NCBI RefSeq assembly: GCF_007559005.1
Contig: NZ_CP041763.1
Coordinates: 558,001-622,000 of the forward strand
Direction of reading: 5' to 3'
Source: Gordonia zhaorongruii
GTDB taxonomy: Bacteria > Actinomycetota > Actinomycetes > Mycobacteriales > Mycobacteriaceae
Length of the DNA stretch: 64,000 nt
In this document: positions 40,785 through 51,243 of the stretch, in pieces
Numbering within the stretch: the first letter of the stretch is position 1
How the letters are laid out: each line of letters opens with the position of its first letter
Program-made: the position numbers and the translations under genes
Notes under the pieces: generated by a model
The model's input: only the letters and a program-made list of their open reading frames with translations
Told to the model about the DNA's origin: nothing
The model's database searches: none

Positions 40785-41992
40785 AAGAACGTTCCGGGGA
40801 AGGGCGCTTCCGGCGGAGTGAACATGCGGGTCAGGAGTCGCAGCGAGTCGGGTGACGCTTCGATCCGGTCAGCGGCCGCGAACTCGCGCGCGTAGATTCC
40901 GCCGAGGTACAGGCTGGACAGTGCGGCGATGTCGAGTTCCACGTCCGCGGGATCCCCGGTGCGCGTCACCGTGGCCTGCCCTCCGGTGACGGTCAGCCGG
41001 TATCGTCCGGCGCGGTCCGAGTAGCCGTCCTCGACCTCCAGAACCAGTGAGCCGTCGGTGTCGTAGGTTCGCAGTTCCAGGGCCTCGACGACGTCGAGGA
41101 TGGATATCCACAGTTCGTCCGGGCGCGACTTCATGTCGACGGCGCGGGCATCGGTGAGCAGGTACTGCAGCGGATCGTCCACCGGCAGCGAAGCGTGCAC
41201 CGACGAGATCAGATCCAGGCTGGTCAGCACGCGCCAGAGGTCGGCGTGCGCCTCCCTCGTGACTGCGACGAAGTCCTCGACCATTGCGGTGCGGTCGCGC
41301 GCGTTGATCCGGTAGGCGACGTAGCCGTCCTTGTGCAGCAGGTAGTGCAGATCGGAGGTCTGGGAGTTCCGCCGGAAACTCCGGTCGGCGAGGATCGACG
41401 GCCACCAGGTGTCGGGTCGTCCGATCGCGCCGTTGCGGTTGGCGGCCCACCGTGCGTGCACTTCGGGCACCAGCGAGCGCACCTCGTCCGGAGTGCCGTA
41501 GCGAACGTTGGAGTCCTCGCCCGGCTGCTCGCGGAACGTGGCCTTGGCCGGATCGATGTGCACGTGGTGCGCGTAGGCGGCCGGACCGAATCCGAACCGC
41601 TCGTAGATCGTCCCCTCGGTCGCGGTCAGGATCGCCAGCGGATGACCGCCGGCCCGCCACGCCTCGAAGTGGGCGTCCATCATGCGGCGCAGCAGACCTC
41701 GCCGACGGTGCGTCGCCGACACCGACACCCAGGAGAGCCCGGTGGTCGACGCGACGGCCCCGCCCGGGACCGTGAGCGGAAGCTGGTAATACAGCGAGAA
41801 CGCGATGATCGTGGTGCCGGCGCCGATGCCCTGGTCACGGATCAAGAAAGTCGCCTCGTCGGGGACCTTGGCCCGGAACTCCTTGATCTCTGCGTTCGGC
41901 AACGGAGCAGGCAGGGCGAACGCGCGGGCGTCCAGATCGATGATCTCCGGCCAGTCGGCGTCTGTCGCGTGGGTCAGCGTGTGCGTGTTCAC
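40781..41992 (-). CDS. eis: Eis-like GNAT N-acetyltransferase
   Basis: This 403-residue protein equals the length of M. tuberculosis Eis (402). An N-terminal GNAT domain has the acetyl-CoA-binding VSVSATHRRRGLLRRMM, a central GNAT-like half (MVEDFVAVT region) and a C-terminal sterol-carrier-like domain. The protein ends FPGTFF; in Eis the C-terminal carboxylate acts as the general base, and here a free terminal Phe is in the same place. Eis acetylates amines of aminoglycosides and peptides. The GTG at 41990-41992 is chosen by homology. Its stop overlaps that of the convergent permease. Confidence 0.9.
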   Translation of the reverse strand: MNTHTLTHATDADWPEIIDLDARAFALPAPLPNAEIKEFRAKVPDEATFLIRDQGIGAGTTIIAFSLYYQLPLTVPGGAVASTTGLSWVSVSATHRRRGLLRRMMDAHFEAWRAGGHPLAILTATEGTIYERFGFGPAAYAHHVHIDPAKATFREQPGEDSNVRYGTPDEVRSLVPEVHARWAANRNGAIGRPDTWWPSILADRSFRRNSQTSDLHYLLHKDGYVAYRINARDRTAMVEDFVAVTREAHADLWRVLTSLDLISSVHASLPVDDPLQYLLTDARAVDMKSRPDELWISILDVVEALELRTYDTDGSLVLEVEDGYSDRAGRYRLTVTGGQATVTRTGDPADVELDIAALSSLYLGGIYAREFAAADRIEASPDSLRLLTRMFTPPEAPFPGTFF

Positions 41993-42041
41993 GCCCCCGA
42001 TTTTGCCACTTTGAGTTCGATGTCTGGGGTGTGCCACCGTT

Positions 42042-42911
42042 ATGCAGGTGAATGCGCCTCTATCCGTCGACGTCATCGACATCACCGATCCACTCGATCC
42101 ACGGGTCGACGACTTCCGCGACCTCAACTCGGTCGACCGCCGCCCAGACCTTCCCGCGCTGCCCGGCGGACGCATCGGCAAGGCGCTCGTGATCGCCGAG
42201 GGCGTCCTCGTCGTGCAGCGCATGATCGCCTCGCGCTTCTCCCCGCACGCCTTCCTCGGTGTCGACCGCAGGCTCGGCGAACTGCGGTCGATGGACGGGC
42301 ACGACCTGACGGATCCGTCGCTGGCCGGAGTCCCGTTCTATCGGGCGAGCGCCGAGGTGATGGCCGAGGTGATCGGGTTCCACCTCAACCGCGGAGTGCT
42401 GGCCGCGGCGCGGCGTCCGACGATGCTGACGGTGCCGGAGGCCGTCTCCTCGGCGCGCACCGTCGCCGTCCTCGAAGGAGTGAACGACCACGAGAACATC
42501 GGCAGCGTCTTCCGGAACGCCGCCGGACTCGGGGTCGACGCGGTGATCTTCGGCACCGGATGCGCCGACCCGCTGTACCGACGCTGCGTTCGCGTGTCGA
42601 TGGGGCATGCGCTGCTCGTTCCGTTCGCGAAGTCGGAGAACTGGCCGGGCGATCTCGACATGTTGCGCGAGAACGGTTTTCAAACCGTCGCGCTCACACC
42701 AGGGGAGGGCAGCGTCCCGCTGTCGGACGCGCTGAGCGCCGAGAAACTCGCCTTCCTCGTCGGCGCCGAGGGGCCGGGACTGCGAGAGCACACGATGCGC
42801 TCATGTGATGTGCGAGCGCACATTCCGATGAGCCGGGGAACGGACTCGCTGAACGTGGCGACCGCGGCGGCCGTCGCCTTCTACGAGGCGCTATCGCGGC
42901 CGCGGAGCTGA
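42042..42911 (+). CDS. TrmH/SpoU-family RNA 2'-O-methyltransferase (Rv0881-like)
   Basis: This 289-residue SPOUT methyltransferase has an N-terminal substrate-binding part (residues 1-110). It is followed by the trefoil-knot motifs VLEGVNDHENIGSVFRNAAGLGVDAV (motif 1), FLVGAEGPGL (motif 2) and IPMSRGTDSLNVATAAAVAFYEAL (motif 3), which bind S-adenosylmethionine. It methylates a ribose in rRNA or tRNA; the target is not predictable. The position between eis and sepH, like Rv0881 near Rv0883c, supports orthology. Divergent from eis with 49 bp between starts. Confidence 0.9.
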   Translation: MQVNAPLSVDVIDITDPLDPRVDDFRDLNSVDRRPDLPALPGGRIGKALVIAEGVLVVQRMIASRFSPHAFLGVDRRLGELRSMDGHDLTDPSLAGVPFYRASAEVMAEVIGFHLNRGVLAAARRPTMLTVPEAVSSARTVAVLEGVNDHENIGSVFRNAAGLGVDAVIFGTGCADPLYRRCVRVSMGHALLVPFAKSENWPGDLDMLRENGFQTVALTPGEGSVPLSDALSAEKLAFLVGAEGPGLREHTMRSCDVRAHIPMSRGTDSLNVATAAAVAFYEALSRPRS

Positions 42912-42978
42912 CGGCGGCCTGGAAGTCCATGCGCTTCGTCGGGGGCATCCCGACCAAGCGCACTGACTTCTGCGCAGG

Positions 42979-43902
42979 CTACAGACGCCCGCGGAAGCCG
43001 AAGTACCGGGAGATGGGGCCCGGTCCTCGCTTCTTCGGCGCACTGGTCGTGGTCGCTGCCGGTGAGTTCGCCGCCGAGTTCGCGGGTGCCGGCGCGGACG
43101 GTGCGCTGAGATCGTCGGAACCGTTGGGGGTCACCGCGATCGGTGCGGTCCGGGTCGCGTCGGGAGTGCCTTCACCGGTGTCCGATGCACCGGGCGCAGA
43201 CGGGCCGTTCTGCGGACTCGGCGCCGGCTCCGCCGGACGGACCTCCGACGCAGGAACTGCGACGGTGCCGTCGGACCCGATCCGGTAGGTGAACAACGGG
43301 ATCCGGGAGGGATCGGTGTCGCCCTCCGCCGCCGGTGGCGTGAAACGGAACCCGAGCCACTGCCGATTGGCCTCCTCGGCCAGTTCGGCGGGATGGAACG
43401 GGAGGTCGAGCGGATCGGGTTCCACGCCGGGCAGGTACTCGAGTGGCCGCTCACCCGCCCAGAAGGAGCTCTCGAACGGAAACGGGACGCCGTGGTCAGC
43501 GTGGATGCGCACCGGGTCGGCGGCGAACGCGCGAAGCAGACGGCCATCCTCCCAGCGGGCGAACACGCCGGTCGAGGCGGTCGGGTCCAGTGATAGGAGC
43601 ACGACCGTCCAGCCGGGTTCCAGACCGGTGACGAACTCGGTCAGTTCCTCCGGCGACGTAGTCGCCAGGGACCGTCCCGCGAGGACGGCGAGGTCGCCGT
43701 AGTGGGCGGCGAACACGTCGACGTCGTCGGCGGCGGGAACCGACGAGAGATCGGCCGACGCCGTCGCGGACGGGACGGCGCCTCGGTAGGCGCGGCGGAT
43801 GAAGTCGTCGGTCCGATCCGGATCGGCGACCAGCCCACGGCGGAGCTGCTCGGCAGGATCAGGACAGGCGACGAACCAGATGGTGGTGGTGTGTGCGAAC
43901 AC
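42979..43902 (-). CDS. DUF6928-type protein
   Basis: This 307-residue protein has a conserved N-terminal half (TTIWFVACPDPAEQLR, FARWEDGRLLRAF, VPFPFESSFWAGERPLEY, PAELAEEANRQWLGF). The last 100 residues are disordered and Pro/Ala/Ser-rich, ending in a basic KKRGPGPISRYFGFRGRL. I assign it to the DUF6928 group with moderate confidence. It starts with a GTG immediately after the sepH stop (TAAGTG), so it shares the sepH transcript. That context hints at a cell-envelope or division role, without direct evidence. Confidence 0.7.
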   Translation of the reverse strand: MFAHTTTIWFVACPDPAEQLRRGLVADPDRTDDFIRRAYRGAVPSATASADLSSVPAADDVDVFAAHYGDLAVLAGRSLATTSPEELTEFVTGLEPGWTVVLLSLDPTASTGVFARWEDGRLLRAFAADPVRIHADHGVPFPFESSFWAGERPLEYLPGVEPDPLDLPFHPAELAEEANRQWLGFRFTPPAAEGDTDPSRIPLFTYRIGSDGTVAVPASEVRPAEPAPSPQNGPSAPGASDTGEGTPDATRTAPIAVTPNGSDDLSAPSAPAPANSAANSPAATTTSAPKKRGPGPISRYFGFRGRL

Positions 43903-44784
43903 TTACTCTCCGGGGTGGCTGCGGACGCCTAATAGTACGTCCTCCCATGCGGGGACCGACGGGGTCGCCCGTTTACCGCTCCGATGGCGGGGACGATCCG
44001 ACGGCGATGCAGGTTTGGGTGGCTCGTTCGTGGCGCGCTCGTCCTCGAAATCGAGTTCGAGCGGGCTGGTCGTGGTCTGGCTCTGGATCAGGGTATCTGC
44101 GTCGAGAGTGACCTGCTCATGGCCATCGGGGAGTACCTCGCGCTGCGGGCGCGGCTCCTCAACCGGCGGCACGACGGACATCATCGTGCGCCGATTGCTG
44201 CGTGCGAGTTCGGGTTCGGTGAGTTCGACCGCCAGATCGTCCAACGGCTCGGTGGTGCCGCCGTGGGAGCCGGGACTGAAACGCCAGTGGGCGTACTCCT
44301 GGTCGACGTTGCCCGACCATCCGACCTGGACCACCCAGCGGCCGTCGTCGCGGCGCCAGGCGTCCCACGCGGCCTCGGCGGGTGAGTTGCCGCGGAGTAC
44401 GAGGCATTCGCCGACGAGCTCGCCGAGCGTGTTGACGCTGGGCCCGTCGATTCCGGCCGGATGTGACGCCCGTGCGAGCTCGGCTGCACGTGAGCGCTCC
44501 AGGAGGACGGGGTGAGCGAACCGGTAGATCTTGTCCTCGCGGACGCCGGTCACCTCAGCGAGCTCGGCCACGGTCGCACCCGAACGGACGCGGGCCTGGA
44601 TCTCGCGCGGACTGAGTTCCGCTCCGGATTCGACGGGTGGAGCAACGACTTCCGGTTCGGCGGGCTCGATCAGTGCGCGCAATCTATCGTCCACGGCGAG
44701 AGCGAACTCGTCGCCCGACTCGTTGTCGACACACACCACGACGCCGTCGGCCGGATCGAAGCGTTCGGCATTGAGCTTCCGCAT
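43903..44784 (-). CDS. sepH: SepH cell-division protein (Rv0883c-like)
   Basis: This 293-residue protein has the DUF3071 domain: MRKLNAE at the start, a helix-turn-helix-like part (LSPREIQARVRSGATVAELAEVTGVREDKIYRFAHPVLLERSRAAELA), and SPAEAAWDAWRRDDGRWVVQVGW. A disordered acidic C-terminus follows. In Streptomyces and mycobacteria SepH binds FtsZ and stimulates its assembly at the division site. The gene order sepH next to serC matches Rv0883c-Rv0884c. The ATG is at 44782-44784. Confidence 0.92.
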   Translation of the reverse strand: MRKLNAERFDPADGVVVCVDNESGDEFALAVDDRLRALIEPAEPEVVAPPVESGAELSPREIQARVRSGATVAELAEVTGVREDKIYRFAHPVLLERSRAAELARASHPAGIDGPSVNTLGELVGECLVLRGNSPAEAAWDAWRRDDGRWVVQVGWSGNVDQEYAHWRFSPGSHGGTTEPLDDLAVELTEPELARSNRRTMMSVVPPVEEPRPQREVLPDGHEQVTLDADTLIQSQTTTSPLELDFEDERATNEPPKPASPSDRPRHRSGKRATPSVPAWEDVLLGVRSHPGE

Positions 44785-44848
44785 CCGGTCCTCCTCCGGT
44801 CACTACGTACTCGGACGTTGTCGTCCAGGGTAAATCACCTGGCAAGCA

Positions 44849-44903
44849 GATCAGGGATGGACACGCGGCGAACTGCGAGTTCGCGGCGTGTCCACCCCTG
44901 ATC
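44849..44903. repeat. 55-bp near-perfect hairpin between serC and sepH
   Basis: The 26-base arms 44849-44874 and 44878-44903 are complementary except at two positions and are separated by only GCG. The arms begin GATCAGGG and close on GAACT/AGTTC. It could be a serC terminator, though there is no T-run, or a small mobile palindromic repeat. It lies 64 bp from the sepH start, so it may also affect sepH. Confidence 0.7.
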
Positions 44904-44930
44904 CGTGACGTGGAGTGATGGGGGATTTCG

Positions 44931-44980
44931 ACACGGACGGCGCTTCGCGCCGTCCGGCTCAATCAGCGAGGGGTGGCCGC
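44931..44980. repeat. Dispersed GTCGAAA/CTCAATC repeat (copy 6, short)
   Basis: TTTCGACACGGACGGCGCTT is followed by CGCGCCGTCCGGCTCAATCA and GCGAGG. This shortened member of the dispersed family contains the inner palindrome GGACGGCGC-TTC-GCGCCGTCC. Confidence 0.65.
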
Positions 44981-45020
44981 TCGATCCTCGAGCGACGACC
45001 GTGGTGGAACCGACCAGCTC

Positions 45021-46543
<1,523 letters not shown>

Positions 46544-46564
46544 ACGAGGAGCGTATCGCCCCGG

Positions 46565-47212
46565 TCACACAGTGTCTGTCTGGGAACGGGCCGGTGGCGC
46601 ATCCGGGTGTCCGGCCACCGCACGGTCGGCCCGGATCAGCCGCGCGAACCACTGGATGAGAGGCCCGACGCCGAACGCGTAAAGGACGGTGCCGATACCG
46701 AGGGTGCCGCCGAGCGCGAAGCCGATCGCGACGACGGCCATCTCGATCACGGTCCGGATGACCCGCACAGACCAGCCGGTTCGCGCGACGAGCCCGGTCA
46801 TCAGTCCGTCTCGGGGACCGGGGCCCAGCCGTGCGCCGATGTAGAGGGCGGTCGCGAAGGCGTTGACCACGATTCCGCCCAGCATCATCGGCACGGCGAG
46901 AGTCCACCCGGGATGGTCGGGCAGGTGCGGTGCGACGACGTCGAAGGTGAGCCCGAGGACGATCACGTTCGCGACCGTGCCCGCACCGGGACGTTGCCGC
47001 AGCGGAAGCCAGGTGAGCAGCACGAGCGCCCCGACGATGATCGACACCGTGCCGATGGACAGGCTCACGTGCTCGGCGAGGCCCTGATGCAGGACGTCCC
47101 ACGGAATGTTGCCCAGTCCCGCACGCAGGATCATCGCCATCGAGACGCCGTACAGGACCAGACCCGCGGCGAGCCCGGCGATGCGCCCGGTCCAGGCGAG
47201 CGGAGTGTGCAT
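46565..47212 (-). CDS. YczE/YitT-type membrane protein
   Basis: This 215-residue integral membrane protein has about five helices. It shows the YczE-like pattern RAGLGNIPWDVLHQGLAEH, TVANVIVLGLTFDV and ARLGPGPRDGLMTGL. Function in the family is unproven; Bacillus YczE affects a lipopeptide synthetase. The ATG at 47210-47212 is taken because the residues before it are not hydrophobic or conserved. Divergent from pdxH, with 167 bp between the starts. Confidence 0.8.
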   Translation of the reverse strand: MHTPLAWTGRIAGLAAGLVLYGVSMAMILRAGLGNIPWDVLHQGLAEHVSLSIGTVSIIVGALVLLTWLPLRQRPGAGTVANVIVLGLTFDVVAPHLPDHPGWTLAVPMMLGGIVVNAFATALYIGARLGPGPRDGLMTGLVARTGWSVRVIRTVIEMAVVAIGFALGGTLGIGTVLYAFGVGPLIQWFARLIRADRAVAGHPDAPPARSQTDTV

Positions 47213-47379
47213 CGATACATCGTCGGTCCTGGCCGACGTGGAATCCAATCGATTACGCGCGGAATCGATTGCCGGGGCCAAATCGGTTCTGGCGGGATCC
47301 GGCGGGATCGACTCCGAATCCGTTGCTGCGCGGCCGGGCGGTGAATCTGACGCGACGGCGAGTGCGCAGAGGTTCTACG

Positions 47380-48084
47380 ATGCAATCCGTGAGCGACCCG
47401 ATGGATCTGACCCGTATGCGCGTCGGGTACGGCGCCGCGGACGCGACCGGCGCCGACGGCGTCGCCGCCGACCTCGACGTCTCCTGGCTGACCGGCGATC
47501 CGCTGTGGCGCGGGCTGTTCGACCGATGGCTGGTGGATGCGCTGGCATTCCGGGTGACCGAACCGAACGCGATGATCGTCGGCACTGTCGACGCCGACGG
47601 ACGGCCCGCCACCCGGACCGTGCTGTGCAAGGGCGTCACCGATGCGGGATTCGTCTTCTTCACCGGTTACGACTCCGACAAGGGGCGTGCACTCGCGGCC
47701 AATCCGTACGCATCGGCGACGTTCCCGTGGATTGCGATGGAACGCCAGATCACGGTGCGCGGTCCCGTGGTGAAGGTCGATCCGGCGGAGACCGAGGCCT
47801 ACTGGAAGTCGCGTCCGCGCGGCTCCCAGCTGTCCGCGAACGCGTCGGCGCAATCGCGGCCCATCGAATCGCGTGCGGCACTCGAGGCGGCGGCGGAGCG
47901 CGTCGCGCAGCAGCACGGCGGCATCGAGGGAACCGATCCCGTACCGGTGCCTCCTCGGTGGGGCGGCTACCGGATCGAGCCGGACTCCGTCGAGTTCTGG
48001 CAGGGGCGCGCCGACCGGCTGCACAACCGGGTTCGCGTGGTCCGCGGTGCGGCCGGGTGGCATGCGGAGAGACTGCAGCCCTGA
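47380..48084 (+). CDS. pdxH: Pyridoxamine 5'-phosphate oxidase
   Basis: This 234-residue FMN enzyme makes pyridoxal phosphate. FMN and substrate motifs are PATRTVLCKGVTDAGFVFFTGYDSDKGR, RQITVRGPVVKV, YWKSRPRGSQLSANASAQSRPI, and the C-terminal signature RWGGYRIEPDSVEFWQGRADRLHNR. The ATG at 47380 follows AGAGG; an internal GTG (47389) is also possible. The MFS gene follows after 2 bp. It supplies the cofactor used by the nearby serC and dapC products. Confidence 0.95.
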   Translation: MQSVSDPMDLTRMRVGYGAADATGADGVAADLDVSWLTGDPLWRGLFDRWLVDALAFRVTEPNAMIVGTVDADGRPATRTVLCKGVTDAGFVFFTGYDSDKGRALAANPYASATFPWIAMERQITVRGPVVKVDPAETEAYWKSRPRGSQLSANASAQSRPIESRAALEAAAERVAQQHGGIEGTDPVPVPPRWGGYRIEPDSVEFWQGRADRLHNRVRVVRGAAGWHAERLQP

Positions 48085-48086
48085 CC

Positions 48087-49373
48087 GTGGCGCGCATCCT
48101 CGCAGACACCAGACCACTCGCCAACCAGTACTTCCGCCGACTCTGGTGGGCCAACATCGTCACCGTCATCGGTGCCCAGTTGACGATCGTGGCGGTGCCC
48201 GCGCAGATCTACTCGATCACCGGAAGCTCGGCGTACGTGGGACTCACCGGTGTGTTCGGACTCGTTCCGCTCGTCGTCTTCGGATTATGGGGCGGCGCGC
48301 TGGCCGACGTCTTCGATCGGCGCCGCATCCTGCTGATCACCACCGTCGGGCTGATCGCGACGAGCGTCGTGTTCTGGGTGCAGGCTGCCGCCGGATGGAA
48401 CAACGTGTGGCTGCTGCTGGGAGTGTTCGCCGTCCAGCAGGCGTTCTTCGCGGTGAATCAACCGACCCGCACCGCGGTCCTGCCTCGGATCCTGCCCGAG
48501 GAGCAACTGCCCGCCGCGAACTCCCTCAACATGACGGTGATGCAGGCTGGCGCGATCGCCGGCCCGCTGGTCGGTGGTGCGCTGATCCCGGTACTCGGTT
48601 TCTCGCTGCTCTACCTCGTCGACGCGATCTGCCTGTTCGCCACGTTGTGGGCGGTCGTCGGGCTCCCCGCATTGCGCCCGATCCTTCCCGAAGGACAGCG
48701 GCCGCAGACCCCGGGACTGAAGTCGGTGATCGACGGCCTGGCCTACCTGCGTGGGCACCCGGTGCTGTTGATGTCGTTCGTCGTCGACCTGATCGCAATG
48801 GTGTTCGGCATGCCCCGTGCGCTCTTCCCGCAGATGGCCCACGAGGACTTCGGCGGGCCGGCTGAAGGCGGCGTGGCGTTCGCGCTCCTGTTCATCGCGA
48901 TCCCACTGGGCGCGGTCCTGGGCGGCGTGCTGTCCGGGTGGGTGTCGCGGGTTCGGCGGCAGGGTCGGGCCGTCGTCATCTGCATCATCGTGTGGGGTCT
49001 GTCGATAACGATGGCGGGCTGCGCGTTGTTCTTCGCAGACGGCGCGGTGCTGCCGATCCTCCCGATCGTGATGGTGGCACTGGTGATCGGCGGAGCGGCC
49101 GATATGGCCTCCGCGGCCTTCCGCCAGACGATGCTGCAATCCGCGGCCAGTGACGATGTGCGCGGCAGATTGCAGGGAGTGTTCATCGTGATCGTCGCAG
49201 GCGGGCCGCGTATCGCCGACGTCTCGCACGGCGCGACCGCCGCCGTTGCCGGAACCGCGGCCACCGTGGCGGGGGGCGGCATCGCCGTGGTGATCGGCAC
49301 CGTGATCGCAGCCTTCGCCGTCCCCGCCTTCTGGCGCTACCGGGTGTCGTTGCGCGAGCAGTCCGCCGACTGA
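48087..49373 (+). CDS. MFS exporter (EntS/MFS_3-like)
   Basis: This 428-residue 12-helix transporter has the MFS motif A region GGALADVFDRRRIL after helix 2. It resembles the EntS-type (MFS_3) group, which includes siderophore exporters as well as multidrug exporters. The GTG at 48087 is 2 bp after the pdxH stop. Substrate is unknown, and no iron box is seen upstream. It faces pxpC. Confidence 0.82.
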   Translation: MARILADTRPLANQYFRRLWWANIVTVIGAQLTIVAVPAQIYSITGSSAYVGLTGVFGLVPLVVFGLWGGALADVFDRRRILLITTVGLIATSVVFWVQAAAGWNNVWLLLGVFAVQQAFFAVNQPTRTAVLPRILPEEQLPAANSLNMTVMQAGAIAGPLVGGALIPVLGFSLLYLVDAICLFATLWAVVGLPALRPILPEGQRPQTPGLKSVIDGLAYLRGHPVLLMSFVVDLIAMVFGMPRALFPQMAHEDFGGPAEGGVAFALLFIAIPLGAVLGGVLSGWVSRVRRQGRAVVICIIVWGLSITMAGCALFFADGAVLPILPIVMVALVIGGAADMASAAFRQTMLQSAASDDVRGRLQGVFIVIVAGGPRIADVSHGATAAVAGTAATVAGGGIAVVIGTVIAAFAVPAFWRYRVSLREQSAD

Positions 49374-49379
49374 GTGGGC

Positions 49380-49500
49380 GCATCGAGATCGCCGCTGTCC
49401 GTGCGGGGGATCTCGATACATGGTCGATGCTCACTGCGTTCGCAGCGTCCTTCCTCGATCGGCGAGAGGGCATTGCGCTCGATCGGCGAGAGGGCGAGGC
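49380..49500. repeat. Dispersed repeat variant (copy 7)
   Basis: The 136-bp gap between convergent MFS and pxpC genes contains ATCTCGATACATGGTCGATG...CTTCCTCGATCGGCGAGAGG and a second GCTCGATCGGCGAGAGGGCG. This is a diverged member of the family in which GATCGGCGAG replaces CAACCATCGAG. Confidence 0.5.
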
Positions 49501-49509
49501 GGCCGACTC

Positions 49510-50391
49510 TCAGCCGACGACGAAGCGGACGGAGTCGCCTGCGACGAGTTGGGCAGCGAGGTCCACCGCGGACGGGGTCAGCACGCCGATGACGGGGTAG
49601 CCGCCGGTGACCGGATGATCAGCGAGGAACAGAACCGGCTGCCCGCTCGGTGGGACCTGGACTCCGCCGAGCGGGACGCCCTCGGATCGGAGGTCGGGCA
49701 GATCGCGGTGCTCGAGCGCCGGGTCCGTGCTGTGCTGCGCCCGGTCCAGCCGGACTCCGATCCGGTTGCTGGCCGGATTCACCCGCCATGATCCCGTCAG
49801 GAGGAGATCGGCGTCGACCAGCCGGTCGGACCGAGGGCCCGCGCGGACCGTCAGTTCGACTGCAGGCGTCACGGGCGGTTGCGGCGGCGGGACGACCATC
49901 ACCGCAGGCCACGCTCCCGACTCATCGCCGACCGGGATCTCGTCGCCGACGCGCAGCGGATCCGGGCCAAGCCCCGACAACGTGTCCGTCGACCGCGAGC
50001 CCAGCTCGGGGGAGACGTCGAAACCGCCGCGTACTGCGATGTAATTGCGGCACCCTCGGTGCGGTGCGGTGACCGAGACCGTCTCGCCGTTCCGCAGCGA
50101 GACCGCGCAATGGCTGCCGACGTCGTGACCGTCGACACGTACCCGGGTCGCCGGACCGGTCACCGAGACGAGCGCCGTGCCGTGCACGCGGGCCGAGAAG
50201 CCTCCCATGGTGATCTCGATGACCGCCGCGCTCGCCTGGTTGCCGACCAGGCGGTTCGCCGCAGTGAGCGCTCCGAGGTCGGCGCCGCCCGAACGGGGCA
50301 CACCGAGATGAGCGAACCCCGGCCGCCCCAGGTCCTGTGCGGTGGCGAGGGGGCCGACCGATCCGATGGTGAACACGGCGGGCGGCGTCAT
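49510..50391 (-). CDS. pxpC: 5-oxoprolinase subunit PxpC (KipA-like)
   Basis: This 293-residue biotin-dependent carboxyltransferase-like/allophanate-hydrolase subunit 2 protein starts FTIGSVGPLATAQDLGRPGFAHLGVPRSGGAD. It continues with NRLVGNQASAAVIEITMGG, GCRNYIAVRGGFD and FLADHPVTGGYPVIGVL, the family signatures. With PxpB (and PxpA, not seen here) it opens 5-oxoproline. Its ATG overlaps the pxpB stop by 4 bp (ATGA). Confidence 0.92.
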   Translation of the reverse strand: MTPPAVFTIGSVGPLATAQDLGRPGFAHLGVPRSGGADLGALTAANRLVGNQASAAVIEITMGGFSARVHGTALVSVTGPATRVRVDGHDVGSHCAVSLRNGETVSVTAPHRGCRNYIAVRGGFDVSPELGSRSTDTLSGLGPDPLRVGDEIPVGDESGAWPAVMVVPPPQPPVTPAVELTVRAGPRSDRLVDADLLLTGSWRVNPASNRIGVRLDRAQHSTDPALEHRDLPDLRSEGVPLGGVQVPPSGQPVLFLADHPVTGGYPVIGVLTPSAVDLAAQLVAGDSVRFVVG

Positions 50392-51074
50392 CGGGAGTCC
50401 GTTCCCGCAGCGGTGAACCGGACCAGGTCGCCCGCGGCGAGCAGTGCCGGAGGTTCCGCGTCGGAGTCCCACATGGACAGCGACGTCCGACCGATGAGGT
50501 GCCAGCCGCCGGGACTGTCTCGCGGGTAGATCGCGCTGTACCCGGCTGCCACCGCCACCGATCCCGGCGGGACCGCGGTCCGGGACTCGTCCCGTCGGCC
50601 GAGTGAAGCGAGTACCGCCACATCGTCGGGATCGGAGGCCGGATGGGGGACCAGATAGCCGAATCCCGGTGCGAAGCCCATGAACTGAACCTGCCAGGTG
50701 ATCGCCGAGTGCGCAGTGATCAACCGTGCAGGCGAGTGGCCGACGCCCTCCGCAGCCGACGTGAGGTCGGCGCCGTCGTAGGTGACCGGGACGTCGACCG
50801 CGGTTCCCGTGAACGTCTCCGCAGGTGGCGTTGCGTGGCCGGCCGACAGTACGTCGTGAACCACCCGCCGGACACCGAGTTCGTTGAGGCCGGCCCCCGG
50901 GAGTGCCTCCACCAGAACCGTCTCTGCACCGGCGACGGCATCCGTGATCTCGAGCCTGCCGTCGGCTGCGGCGGCCCGGAGCGCCTTCGCGACCGACGAG
51001 GCGATCCGTGCGGGGTCGGTCTCCTGCCCGAAATCGAGGAGGAGCCCGTCGTCGCCTGCAGGTCGCTCGCGCAT
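50388..51074 (-). CDS. pxpB: 5-oxoprolinase subunit PxpB (KipI-like)
   Basis: This 228-residue allophanate-hydrolase subunit 1 family protein has VLVEALPGAGLN, PVTYDGADLTSAAE, WQVQFMGFAPGFGYL, RRDESRTAVPPGSVAVAAGYSAIYPRDSPGGWHLIGRT. The last part is the family signature. It pairs with PxpC downstream. PxpA (LamB/YcsF) is absent from the window, so either it lies elsewhere or the pair has another role. The promoter must lie in the 170-bp gap shared with gltA. Confidence 0.92.
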   Translation of the reverse strand: MRERPAGDDGLLLDFGQETDPARIASSVAKALRAAAADGRLEITDAVAGAETVLVEALPGAGLNELGVRRVVHDVLSAGHATPPAETFTGTAVDVPVTYDGADLTSAAEGVGHSPARLITAHSAITWQVQFMGFAPGFGYLVPHPASDPDDVAVLASLGRRDESRTAVPPGSVAVAAGYSAIYPRDSPGGWHLIGRTSLSMWDSDAEPPALLAAGDLVRFTAAGTDSR

Positions 51075-51180
51075 GTAAACACGCTACCGAGGTGTGAGTA
51101 AGCTGAGCGGACGACGAGAAAAGTCGTCGGCTGTCCTGATTTGTCGCTGTGGTGCTGACAAGGGACCCTCAGTAGGCAGC

Positions 51181-51208
51181 CGGGTCGAAACCCGACTAGG
51201 TTGTAACC
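51181..51208. promoter_or_regulatory. Palindromes upstream of gltA
   Basis: CGGGT-CGAA-ACCCG (51181-51194) and GGTT-GT-AACC (51199-51208) lie 36-63 bp before the citrate synthase start. They may be promoter-overlapping operators. No matching regulator is recognised. Confidence 0.3.
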
Positions 51209-51243
51209 AACAACTGCTCACCCGCGATAGTTAAGGGGTTTGT

